The notes under the pieces are model-generated. The model was not told the DNA's origin. It saw nothing but the letters and a program-made list of their open reading frames with translations, and did not search any database. Positions 1 through 6,443 of a stretch of DNA of 6,443 nucleotides are shown here, piece by piece. This DNA comes from Planctomycetota bacterium (lineage in GTDB: Bacteria; Planctomycetota; Phycisphaerae; Sedimentisphaerales; Anaerobacaceae), in the NCBI GenBank assembly GCA_026386835.1, contig JAPLMV010000102.1, positions 1-6,443 on the forward strand, in the 5' to 3' direction. Made by a program: the position numbers and the translations under genes. Positions within the stretch are counted from its first letter, which is position 1. Each line of letters starts with the position of its first letter.

Positions 1-2
1 CA

Positions 3-316
<314 letters not shown>

Positions 317-337
317 GTAAATCGTCTGAACAACTTA

Positions 338-365
338 AATTTAGCAGAAAAAATTTATTTTGCAA
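338..365 (-). promoter_or_regulatory. Possible promoter of tRNA-Phe
   Basis: On the minus strand, TTGCAA (360-365) and TAAATT (338-343) are separated by 16 bp and lie about 20 bp upstream of the tRNA 5' end. Each box matches the sigma-70 consensus at 4 of 6 positions. The position fits a short tRNA leader, but the region is AT-rich and such matches arise easily by chance. Confidence 0.3.
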
Positions 366-453
366 GAAAATTGAAAGCAAACATTATTATTTTTGCATTG
401 TTTCCAAGGGCATGGTCAAAACGGCGATGTCCGCCATGTCGTATTTTATCCTG

Positions 454-2322
454 CTACGAGTAAGTGAATTCATTTTCCGTCATGTTGTGATACAGATGCC
501 AGAGTCTTGAAAACTCTCCATTTTTAGTGATAAGGTCGTTGTAACTGCCTGTTTCTACTATTTTGCCTTTGCCAAGTATTACTATTTTGTCACAGATATC
601 CTTTTTGAACAGCCGATGTGATGCGAGGATGCATATTTTATCTTTTGACAGCCGGGCAATTTCCCCGAGCAGATGGGCTTCGGTTTCAATATCCACATTT
701 GCTGTCGGTTCATCGAGAATAAAAACGGGTGCATCTTTCATAAACATTCTTGCCAGGCATATTCGCTGCCATTGGCCTCGCGACAATTCCTGCCCGTTTT
801 TAAATAGTTTGCTTAGCATGGTCTCGTATTGCTCTGGGAGCTGTTCCAAAAAAGAATCCGCTTTTGCTCGCCGTGCCGCATCGATTATATTCTTTGTATT
901 TTGTATGTTCTCTATGCTGCCGCACCCGATATTTTCCTTCGCAGAATATGCGTACTGTATAAAATCCTGAAATATAATGCCGATGGTTTTTCGCAGCGCC
1001 TGTATTTCGAATTCTTTTATATCAATGCCGTTAAGCAGTATTCGTCCTTCTGTGGGGTCATAAAGTCTTGTAAGCAGTTTTATAAGAGTTGTTTTGCCGG
1101 CGCCATTGGCGCCAATAATAAGGGCGCTTTCAGAGCGTTTGAATATCACATTTATATTATTCAGGGTGTATACGGAGCTGTTGGGATACTTAAAACTTAC
1201 ATTTTGCAGTTCGATGGATTCTACCTGAGAAGGTATGGGTCTTATCTGCCGGCTGATTTCAATGCGAGGTTTTATTTTATTGAATTCGACAAGGTCATGC
1301 AGAAATATGGCATTTTCGTAGATACCTGAAATAGTCTCTATGATTAACTGCAGTGCCGATATACTTCCTGCAAAGGCGCCCGAATACATCATTATTTCAC
1401 CTGCGGTCAGCGACAGTGATTTGGCAAAATTAAGATATATAATGTATCCTGTTGCCCCAACCGTGCTGCATGTTACAAAAGTCCATGTTATTATATCCGC
1501 AAGGGCCCTTTGCCTGTAAAGCCGCACATCCTGGCGAAAGAATCTTTGTGACGCAGTGTTCCATTTTGTAAACAGGTATTCCCACATCCTGAAATTCAGT
1601 ATCTCAGGAGCATGTTGTCTTGACATCATAATGCCTGCCGTATAATCAGCCATTCGCCTGTCTTCTGTACGCTTAAACTGCATCCAGTAATTTTTCTCTC
1701 CGTATTTCAGCTGTATAAACAACAGGGGCGCACAGACTATTACTGTAGTAATAAACAGCGGCAGGCTGAAAGAAATAATCAGGCTGCTCATCGAAATAAA
1801 AGTAATAGTACCGCGAATCATGGATGTTACCTGGTATACGATGGCCATGGGTTTTCCGTCTGTCTCCCTGTGAGCCCTTGTCATCATATCATAAAAATTA
1901 GGGTCCTCAAAAAACGTATAATCAAGTTTTGAAATCCTTTTAATAATCCGGCCTTTCATATTCAATGACAAACTCCTGCCCATAAAATAATTTAAGTACG
2001 CCCCGGCTTGATTAAGCAGGGCGCCGACCACCAATACGAGCAACTGGAATATGAATATGTGTATTAGAATGTGGATTTTTTCGCGGGTTACGCCTGCTTG
2101 TGTTACATCAACTATGGCGTTGAGCAATAATTTTCCAACGTACACAGCAGCCACGGGTGACAATCCCGACAGGATGGTTGTCAGCGTCAGGCAAATTGTT
2201 AAAAAAGGGCCTGCCTTAAAAACTGTTGTAATTGCGAAGGGCTGGGTATCAACTATAATATGAAAACGACTCCTGCCCTTCGTTTCTGCATTAAGTCCTG
2301 AAATTTCTTCTGCCTTAACCAT
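454..2322 (-). CDS. ABC exporter half-transporter (fused membrane and ATPase domains)
   Basis: This 622-residue protein has the type IV ABC exporter layout: a short cytoplasmic N terminus, about six membrane helices (roughly 35-62, 84-108, 166-184, 187-205, 275-297 and 305-330) and a C-terminal nucleotide-binding domain (about 368-610). The ATPase motifs are all present: A-loop aromatic Y379, Walker A GANGAGKTT (404-412), Q-loop Q452, signature LSRGQ (513-517, against canonical LSGGQ), Walker B VFILDE (533-538, catalytic E538), a D-loop at ANVD and H-loop H569. Stretches such as LDYTFFEDPNFYD (133-145) and RRMADYTAG (222-230) recall a widespread bacterial ATP-binding/permease family of about 600 residues. 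It should work as a homodimer, or a heterodimer with a partner encoded elsewhere, moving a substrate out across the inner membrane by ATP hydrolysis. The substrate is unknown, and no precursor peptide or accessory gene lies beside it. ATG at 2322 is the only reasonable start, since the next in-frame Met is at residue 114, but it lacks a good SD. The gene is transcribed alone, divergently from the DUF4139 gene. Confidence 0.95.
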   Translation of the reverse strand: MVKAEEISGLNAETKGRSRFHIIVDTQPFAITTVFKAGPFLTICLTLTTILSGLSPVAAVYVGKLLLNAIVDVTQAGVTREKIHILIHIFIFQLLVLVVGALLNQAGAYLNYFMGRSLSLNMKGRIIKRISKLDYTFFEDPNFYDMMTRAHRETDGKPMAIVYQVTSMIRGTITFISMSSLIISFSLPLFITTVIVCAPLLFIQLKYGEKNYWMQFKRTEDRRMADYTAGIMMSRQHAPEILNFRMWEYLFTKWNTASQRFFRQDVRLYRQRALADIITWTFVTCSTVGATGYIIYLNFAKSLSLTAGEIMMYSGAFAGSISALQLIIETISGIYENAIFLHDLVEFNKIKPRIEISRQIRPIPSQVESIELQNVSFKYPNSSVYTLNNINVIFKRSESALIIGANGAGKTTLIKLLTRLYDPTEGRILLNGIDIKEFEIQALRKTIGIIFQDFIQYAYSAKENIGCGSIENIQNTKNIIDAARRAKADSFLEQLPEQYETMLSKLFKNGQELSRGQWQRICLARMFMKDAPVFILDEPTANVDIETEAHLLGEIARLSKDKICILASHRLFKKDICDKIVILGKGKIVETGSYNDLITKNGEFSRLWHLYHNMTENEFTYS

Positions 2323-2333
2323 TCTGAAATGTT

Positions 2334-2362
2334 CTTATAAATAACGGGTTAAAACCAGTAAA
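2334..2362 (-). promoter_or_regulatory. Possible promoter of the ABC exporter gene
   Basis: On the minus strand, TTTACT (2357-2362) and TATAAG (2334-2339) are separated by 17 bp; they match the sigma-70 consensus at 4 and 5 of 6 positions. Transcription would begin near 2327, only about 5 nt before the ATG at 2322, so the mRNA would be almost leaderless. That agrees with the lack of a clear SD in front of this gene. This is a visual match only. Confidence 0.35.
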
Positions 2363-2447
2363 TGTTGAGTAAAAATTTTATCCAGGTTTTGCTTTACGTC
2401 CTGCCTGGGTTGTGCGAAAATACTGATTAATTTTAAGGAGAACTAAT

Positions 2448-3872
2448 ATGAAACGTGAAATAGTACTTTTGATGGCAATGTGCCTAACAATCGGCTCATT
2501 AGTGTCAGCCGCTCCGCAGGAGAAGCCTCAGCAGGGCGTTGGTCTTACAATTTATAACGACAACTTCGCCGTGGTAAGAGAGTCCAGGCCGATGGCCTTT
2601 GAGCAGGGGACCAACATTGTGAAATTTACCGATGTTGCATCGGCAATCGACCCAACCAGTGTAAGTTTCAAGTGTCTTTCCTCGCCAGGTGCCGTATCCA
2701 TCCTCGAGCAGAACTACGAGTATGACCTTGTCAACTCAGACAGTCTGCTGAAACGCTACATCGATAAAAAAGTAACGATAGAATTAAAGGGCAGCGGTGC
2801 CGATTCGAGCCAGGAAATAACAGGCGTGCTTATGGCGGCGATGGGCAATGATTTGATATTAAAGAACGAAGAAAATGCAATCCAAATCGTGGATAAGACA
2901 AGCACAGGTAAAATTTCACTGAGGGAGTTGCCCGATGATTTGGTTACAAAGCCGACTCTGGTCTGGCTTGCGGAATCAAAAGAAAAAGGCCAGCAGCTTT
3001 GCCAGGTAACATATACCACAGGCCAGGTTGGCTGGAGTGCAGATTATTTGGCTGTTCTAAATGACGATGAGACGAAAATCGACTTTAGCGGCTGGGTTAC
3101 AATCAATAATAAAAGCGGCGCCGGCTACAAGGATGCGACTATAAAACTAATTGCAGGCGATGTAAGGAGAGTTGTCGAGCCAGTCCAGCCCCAACGGTCG
3201 GGGATGGTTTACGCAATGAAGGGAGGATTTGACCAGTCGGGTTTTGAGGAAAAACCGTTTATGGAATATCACCTTTATACGCTGGGCAGAAAGAGCACCG
3301 TAAACAATAATGAGGTCAAGCAGATTGAGTTTATTACCCCTGCCTCCGGTGTCCCGTCAAATAAGATTTATATTTATGAGAGAAAGCCTCGCTGGTTCTA
3401 TGAAAACAAAAATCAGAAAGACAAGGTCAATGTCAAGATTGAGTTTGAAAATACTAAGGAAAACGGTCTTGGTATAGCCCTGCCTAAGGGAAAGGTTCGG
3501 GTTTTCAAGAAAGACCCTGCCGACGGCACGCTTGAATTTGTGGGCGAGGATAAAATCGACCACACCCCCGCTAAAGAAAAACTGTCGCTGTATATCGGCG
3601 ATGCCTTTGATATCGTGCCGCAGTATACCATCGTTGACGGCAAATATACTGAACATTACAGCCGTGAAACACACAAGATTGAACTGCGAAACAGAAAGCA
3701 GTCGGCTGTTACGGTGTATGTCGATGAAAAGCTCACACAGGGACGCAACTGGACGATTGAAAAGTCAACGCACGAATACAAGAATCGCGATGCCAATACC
3801 ATCCGGTTTGAAGTGAAAATCGAAGCCGACTCGACAGCAGCGATTGAGTATACCGTCACAGAAACATGGTAG
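2448..3872 (+). CDS. Exported DUF4139 domain-containing protein
   Basis: The 474-residue protein begins with a typical Sec signal peptide: KR at 2-3, a hydrophobic core at about 5-18 and a likely cleavage after VSA (19-21). There is no lipobox, since the residue before C12 is Met. The mature protein should therefore be periplasmic or secreted. It opens with a beta-rich N-terminal part (about 32-165) containing VGLTIYNDNFAVVRE (31-45) and ILEQNYEYDL (85-94). The DUF4139 core follows, recognisable by GWSADYLAVL (195-204), SGWVTINNKSG (214-224), KLIAGDVR (233-240), MEYHLYTLGR (272-281) and LYIGDAFDI (381-389). The length is normal for the family. DUF4139 has no established biochemical role; some members are called mucoidy-inhibitor-like. 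I see no catalytic motif, and the repeated beta character suggests a structural or binding protein. The start is supported by AAGGAG at 2435-2440, 7 nt before ATG. It is the first gene of a probable operon, with the LemA gene 48 nt downstream. I found no convincing promoter in 2363-2434. Confidence 0.93.
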   Translation: MKREIVLLMAMCLTIGSLVSAAPQEKPQQGVGLTIYNDNFAVVRESRPMAFEQGTNIVKFTDVASAIDPTSVSFKCLSSPGAVSILEQNYEYDLVNSDSLLKRYIDKKVTIELKGSGADSSQEITGVLMAAMGNDLILKNEENAIQIVDKTSTGKISLRELPDDLVTKPTLVWLAESKEKGQQLCQVTYTTGQVGWSADYLAVLNDDETKIDFSGWVTINNKSGAGYKDATIKLIAGDVRRVVEPVQPQRSGMVYAMKGGFDQSGFEEKPFMEYHLYTLGRKSTVNNNEVKQIEFITPASGVPSNKIYIYERKPRWFYENKNQKDKVNVKIEFENTKENGLGIALPKGKVRVFKKDPADGTLEFVGEDKIDHTPAKEKLSLYIGDAFDIVPQYTIVDGKYTEHYSRETHKIELRNRKQSAVTVYVDEKLTQGRNWTIEKSTHEYKNRDANTIRFEVKIEADSTAAIEYTVTETW

Positions 3873-3920
3873 CATATAGCCGACAGGCTGGTCTCAGAAA
3901 AAATATAAGGGGTTTAAGAG

Positions 3921-4478
3921 ATGACGATTTTGATTGTTGCGGTTGTGGTGGTTATTGCGGTTGTGGTTTTCTTCTACAATATTCTGGTGGCAAAGAAAAA
4001 TCAGGTCGCCAATATTTTCGGTACGATTGATGTCCTGTTAAAAAAAAGATATGACCTTTTGCCTAACCTGGTTTCGACGGTCAAAGGGTACATGCAGTAT
4101 GAAAAACAGGTACTTGCCGAGATAACCGAAATGCGGGCAAAAGCCGTCTCCGATGTTATTTCTGACGACCAGAAGATAGACCTCGACAACAAGGTAACAA
4201 GGCGGCTCGGCGATATTATGCTCGCTGTGGAAAATTATCCCAACCTTAAGGCCAACCAGAATTTTTTGAACCTCCAGAGGTCGCTCAATGAGATTGAAGA
4301 GCAAATCTCCGCTGCCAGACGGGCATACAACGCATCGGTAACCGATTACAACAACGCAGTTGAAATGGTGCCGACCAGCATTATTGCCTCGATGACAGGG
4401 TACAGGGTAAAAAGTGTTTTTGAAATCGACCAGAGACAGCGGGAAAGTATTGACACAGGAAAACTTTTAAAAGGTTAA
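3921..4478 (+). CDS. LemA family membrane protein
   Basis: This 185-residue protein is a clear LemA-family member of normal length. It has one N-terminal membrane helix (about 2-19), then the hallmark segment FYNILVAKKNQVANIF (18-33) and KKRYDLLPNLVSTVKGY (41-57). A helical body follows, with ENYPNLKANQNFL (104-116), LNEIEEQISAARRAYN (122-137) and the usual end YNNAVEMVPTSIIA (143-156) and VFEI (166-169). The positive residues (KK, KKR) directly after the helix and their absence before it suggest, by the positive-inside rule, an outside N terminus and a cytoplasmic helical domain. The family's molecular role is not settled. AAGGGG at 3907-3912 lies 8 nt before ATG and supports the start. It sits between the DUF4139 and DUF3137 genes; the DUF3137 partner begins 36 nt after the stop, so the two are probably co-translated from one mRNA. 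Confidence 0.97.
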   Translation: MTILIVAVVVVIAVVVFFYNILVAKKNQVANIFGTIDVLLKKRYDLLPNLVSTVKGYMQYEKQVLAEITEMRAKAVSDVISDDQKIDLDNKVTRRLGDIMLAVENYPNLKANQNFLNLQRSLNEIEEQISAARRAYNASVTDYNNAVEMVPTSIIASMTGYRVKSVFEIDQRQRESIDTGKLLKG

Positions 4479-4514
4479 CATGCCCAATTTTAGTCGCTGT
4501 TCAAGGGAAGGTAT

Positions 4515-5456
4515 ATGAAAACACTCGAAGAGCTAAAGCGGTTTTATGATACTACTCTTTCACAGGAACTTGTGCATCTTGAAATCAAACGCAAGGCAAT
4601 TATCCGCAAAGCCATTACCATTTTTATCGTGTCGCTGGTCGTGCTTGGGCTTATCTGCTGGCGAGTCAATCCGGCTTGTTTTGTTATTCCAATAATAATA
4701 TCACTTATAGCATGGGGGCTGGCAAACAATTTTTTAAGTAGAGACTATGTTAAAGAATTTAAGGCCGATGTGATACAAAAAATCGTGCGGTTTGTCGATG
4801 AGAACTTACAATACAGTCCCAACAACTGCATTCCCGAATCGACTTACGCTTTGAGTCAGATTTTTAAGGTGCATGTTGACCGATATCATGGCGACGATCT
4901 TTTTACCGGTAAATTCGGCGTAACGAAAATCCAATTTTCCGAGGTCCATTCCGAATATAAAACCCACGACAAGAACGGCACACACTGGCATACGATATTC
5001 AAGGGACTCTTTTTCGTGGGCGAGTTTAACAAGGATTTTGCCGGCACAACGGTCGTTCTTCCGGATTTTGCAGAAAATCTATTCGGCAAATTCGGCCAGG
5101 TACTCCAGTCGTTGAATTCCTCAATGGGTCAGCTTATAAAGCTCGAAGACCCTGAATTTGAAAAGCTCTTTGCGGTTTACGGCTCCGACCAGGTTGAGGC
5201 AAGATATATCCTTTCGACCAGCTTGATGAAGCGGATTGTTGATTTCAAGAAAAAGACCAATAAACAAATATATCTGTCTTTTGTCGGCTCACTTGTTTTT
5301 GTTGCCGTGCGATACGGCAAAAACCTGTTTGAGCCGCGGCTGTTTCAGACATTGCTCGATTTTGAACCTGTCAGGCAGTATTTCGAGGATATCGAGCTTG
5401 CGGTGGGAATCGTAGATGACCTCAACCTCAATACTCGCATCTGGAGTAAGCAGTAA
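4515..5456 (+). CDS. DUF3137 domain-containing membrane protein
   Basis: The 313-residue protein starts with a charged helix (1-30). Two closely spaced membrane helices follow (about 33-50 and 54-70), then a long soluble domain. DUF3137-like features in that domain include GVTKIQFSEVHSEYKT (135-150), FKGLFFVGEFNKDF (162-175), PEFEKLFAVYGSDQVEARYIL (213-233, key residues F215, Y222, D225, E228, R230), LSFVGSLVFVAV (254-265) and LFEPRLF (271-277). Basic residues before the first helix (KRK at 25-27) and after the second suggest that both ends are cytoplasmic. No enzyme motif is visible and the function is unknown; the family is often encoded next to LemA, as it is here. The start is ATG 4515, preceded by AAGGGAAGG at 4503-4511. 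It is the last gene of the cluster; its stop lies 37 nt from the end of the convergent HNH gene. Confidence 0.9.
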   Translation: MKTLEELKRFYDTTLSQELVHLEIKRKAIIRKAITIFIVSLVVLGLICWRVNPACFVIPIIISLIAWGLANNFLSRDYVKEFKADVIQKIVRFVDENLQYSPNNCIPESTYALSQIFKVHVDRYHGDDLFTGKFGVTKIQFSEVHSEYKTHDKNGTHWHTIFKGLFFVGEFNKDFAGTTVVLPDFAENLFGKFGQVLQSLNSSMGQLIKLEDPEFEKLFAVYGSDQVEARYILSTSLMKRIVDFKKKTNKQIYLSFVGSLVFVAVRYGKNLFEPRLFQTLLDFEPVRQYFEDIELAVGIVDDLNLNTRIWSKQ

Positions 5457-5492
5457 TTCGTGCGATGTAGCAGTAACCACCGCCTTCTATTA

Positions 5493-6128
5493 CTATTTCA
5501 GTTCAACTGACCAGTAAGCATGGTCGAGAAATTGTTTCCAGCTTTGATAGCGTTCGTACCCAAGATGGAGGTGGATGATGGGATTTCGTTTTGGCTTGAC
5601 GGGCTTTAGAATCAGTTTCATATTTGCCTGCTGGGGGGTTCGGCCGCCTTTCCTGACGTTGCAGTTCACACACGCACAAACCATATTTTCCCAGACGGAC
5701 TTGCCTCCCGTACTTCGCGGTATAACGTGGTCGATGGATAATTCGCTTGTCGCAAATTTTTTACCGCAATATTGGCAGCAGTTCCTGTCGCGAGCGAATA
5801 TGTTTCTTCGGTTAAGCTGTACCTCGCTTCGCGGGAGCCGGTCGTAAAAAAGCAGGCGGATAATCCGCGGTACCGCAACATAGAAATTCACGGTTGAAAC
5901 CCAGTCGTATGCCTTGGGTTCAAAAGAGCGTCTGAATTGGCTGACCTCACACCAGCTCTGGAAATCATAATTGGAATACTGGCCCTGTTCGAAAGAGATT
6001 ACCTCTGCAAGCTGGCGGCAGAGCAGTGAAAAAGCCCGCCTCACCCCGATTATACGGATAGCCATATAATGCTTGTTGAGCACAAGCACGTTGCAGTCAA
6101 GACCGGATTGATATTCTGCGGCAATCAT
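5493..6128 (-). CDS. Stand-alone HNH endonuclease family protein
   Basis: The 211-residue protein has an N-terminal region with CNVLVLNKHYMAIRI (12-26) and VPRIIRLLFYDRLPR (86-100), then a complete HNH zinc-finger nuclease module. In that module the first metal pair is CQYC (118-121), the core is LSIDHVIPRSTGGKSVWENM (130-149), with D133 and the general-base H134, and the second metal pair is CVNC (153-156) followed by NVRKGGRTP. The catalytic triad therefore reads H134, N148, N157, the common HNN version. Proteins of this build are widespread as single chromosomal genes; they are expected to nick or cut DNA, but their natural role is poorly known. No methylase, phage or toxin-antitoxin partner is adjacent, so a restriction role is not supported. 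The ATG at 6128 follows an in-frame TAA at -12 and has no SD close by (GAGG lies about 20 nt upstream), so the start is chosen by frame limits. The gene converges with the DUF3137 gene. Confidence 0.94.
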   Translation of the reverse strand: MIAAEYQSGLDCNVLVLNKHYMAIRIIGVRRAFSLLCRQLAEVISFEQGQYSNYDFQSWCEVSQFRRSFEPKAYDWVSTVNFYVAVPRIIRLLFYDRLPRSEVQLNRRNIFARDRNCCQYCGKKFATSELSIDHVIPRSTGGKSVWENMVCACVNCNVRKGGRTPQQANMKLILKPVKPKRNPIIHLHLGYERYQSWKQFLDHAYWSVELK

Positions 6129-6164
6129 AATTTCAAATTACCAAATCAGCCTCAAAACCATCTA

Positions 6165-6170
6165 ACTATA
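6165..6170 (-). promoter_or_regulatory. Possible -10 box of the HNH gene
   Basis: TATAGT on the minus strand matches the -10 consensus at 5 of 6 positions and would place the transcript start about 30 nt before the ATG at 6128. There is no recognisable -35 box at 16-18 bp; the matching stretch is occupied by one arm of the inverted repeat and its spacer, so any promoter here would be weak or activator-dependent. Confidence 0.25.
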
Positions 6171-6176
6171 CAAATA

Positions 6177-6222
6177 GCACAAAGTCCCATAAGTTGCAAG
6201 TAAAAAGAATACCGCTTTGTGC
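6177..6222. repeat. Inverted repeat GCACAAAG / CTTTGTGC upstream of the HNH gene
   Basis: GCACAAAG at 6177-6184 and its exact reverse complement CTTTGTGC at 6215-6222 are separated by 30 bp. The left arm lies 6 bp upstream of the possible -10 box, so the pair covers the region where a regulator would bind. The spacing is long for a single dimer site; it could be two half-sites, an RNA stem or chance. Confidence 0.55.
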
Positions 6223-6443
6223 CGGGCATAATTTGTATTCGCTGAAATACAGGTATGCAAACACGGCTCACGATAATTGCTGTCCTTTTGTACTAAATCA
6301 GGCAGTTTAGGGAATGAACAACGAAAAGATACGAATTGTTTACGACAGCCCTGAGATGCAAAAACATTAAAAACAACATCACGAACTTTTTTTGTCTGCC
6401 GGAGGCGACTGATTAACCACATTTTCAGCCCTAAGGCCTTTTT

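Larger units (their letters stand above)
2448..5456 (+). other. Probable three-gene operon: DUF4139, LemA, DUF3137
   Basis: Three genes on the same strand are separated by 48 and 36 nt, and each has a purine-rich SD-like site. Neither gap holds a convincing intrinsic terminator; a 4-bp stem AGCC/GGCT at 3878-3889 is not followed by a T run. The cluster is bounded by a divergent gene on the left and a convergent one on the right, so it forms one transcriptional block. LemA plus DUF3137 is a recurrent pairing; the addition of DUF4139 suggests a shared envelope role. Confidence 0.7.
6129..6443. other. 315-bp region with no supported gene
   Basis: This stretch lies upstream of the HNH gene and runs to the window edge. 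The longest open frame (minus, 6162-6422, 86 codons) gives a Cys- and Phe-rich sequence with no domain or SD support and looks like chance. An 18-codon plus-strand frame at 6314-6370 also lacks support. The region holds a possible -10 box for the HNH gene and an inverted repeat (listed separately). It also has a small GC-rich stem around 6395-6411 (GTC-GCC/GGC-GAC) next to a T run; the T run precedes the stem on the plus strand, so it does not read as an intrinsic terminator on either strand. Confidence 0.7.

Noticed and set aside
402..443. Small GC-rich hairpin (GGCG/CGCC) downstream of the ABC gene on the minus strand, followed by GTTTT
   Set aside because: The stem is only 4 bp and the T run only 4 nt long, so it is too weak to call an intrinsic terminator.
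2381..2409. CCAGG/CCTGG inverted repeat in the divergent intergenic region
   Set aside because: The arms are 5 bp with a 17-bp spacer; this is expected by chance and there is no clear promoter context on the plus strand.
2393..2421. TTTACG and GAAAAT at 17-bp spacing as a promoter for the DUF4139 operon
   Set aside because: Both boxes match at only 4 of 6 positions and the -10 box lacks its first T; not better than background.
3878..3889. AGCC-GACA-GGCT stem between the DUF4139 and LemA genes
   Set aside because: A 4-bp stem with no T run; it does not support a terminator or a processing site.
5457..5510. Bidirectional terminator between the convergent DUF3137 and HNH genes
   Set aside because: Only an AT-rich AGTAA/TTACT pair (5472-5494) and a short palindrome TCAGTTCAACTGA inside the HNH gene end (5498-5510) are present, with no T run on either side.
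6314..6370. 18-residue plus-strand peptide MNNEKIRIVYDSPEMQKH
   Set aside because: An ATG with an AGGGA-like stretch just 1-2 nt upstream is too close for an SD, and such a short frame without conservation data cannot be supported.
6162..6422. 86-codon minus-strand open frame upstream of the HNH gene
   Set aside because: Cys- and Phe-rich translation with no recognisable domain, no good SD and low-complexity AT-rich coding; it would also overlap the likely HNH promoter.

Overview
The window looks like ordinary bacterial chromosome with the edge of an integrated element at its left end. Several features hint at a planctomycete, perhaps the Phycisphaerae/Sedimentisphaerales side. These are the LTP-repeat tail of the putative integrase, the style of the stand-alone HNH protein, and the mix of clear and absent Shine-Dalgarno (SD) sites. 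This assignment rests on family resemblance only and is tentative.

Layout, left to right. Positions 3-305 (+) hold the last ~100 codons of a gene that starts before the window, most likely a tyrosine recombinase/integrase. Its frame runs into the antisense strand of a complete tRNA-Phe(GAA) gene (minus, 244-316) and takes its stop codon from it. This is the usual arrangement when an element has integrated into the 3' end of a tRNA gene: the element lies to the left and the native chromosome to the right. Next comes a single minus-strand ABC exporter half-transporter (454-2322). A 125-bp divergent intergenic region separates it from a plus-strand cluster of three closely spaced genes: an exported DUF4139 protein (2448-3872), a LemA-family membrane protein (3921-4478) and a two-TM DUF3137 protein (4515-5456). 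Converging on this cluster is a minus-strand HNH endonuclease-family gene (5493-6128). The last 315 bp (6129-6443) contain no gene I can support, but do contain an 8-bp inverted repeat over the possible HNH promoter.

How the genes may work together. LemA and DUF3137 genes are recurrent neighbours in bacteria, and their function is poorly defined. Here they follow an exported DUF4139 protein with short gaps and SD sites, so the three probably form one transcript for a cell-envelope function with an exported part (DUF4139) and a membrane part (LemA, DUF3137). This is the best candidate in the window for an undescribed system, but the evidence is gene order only. The ABC exporter and the HNH gene are transcribed separately, and nothing in the sequence ties them to the cluster.
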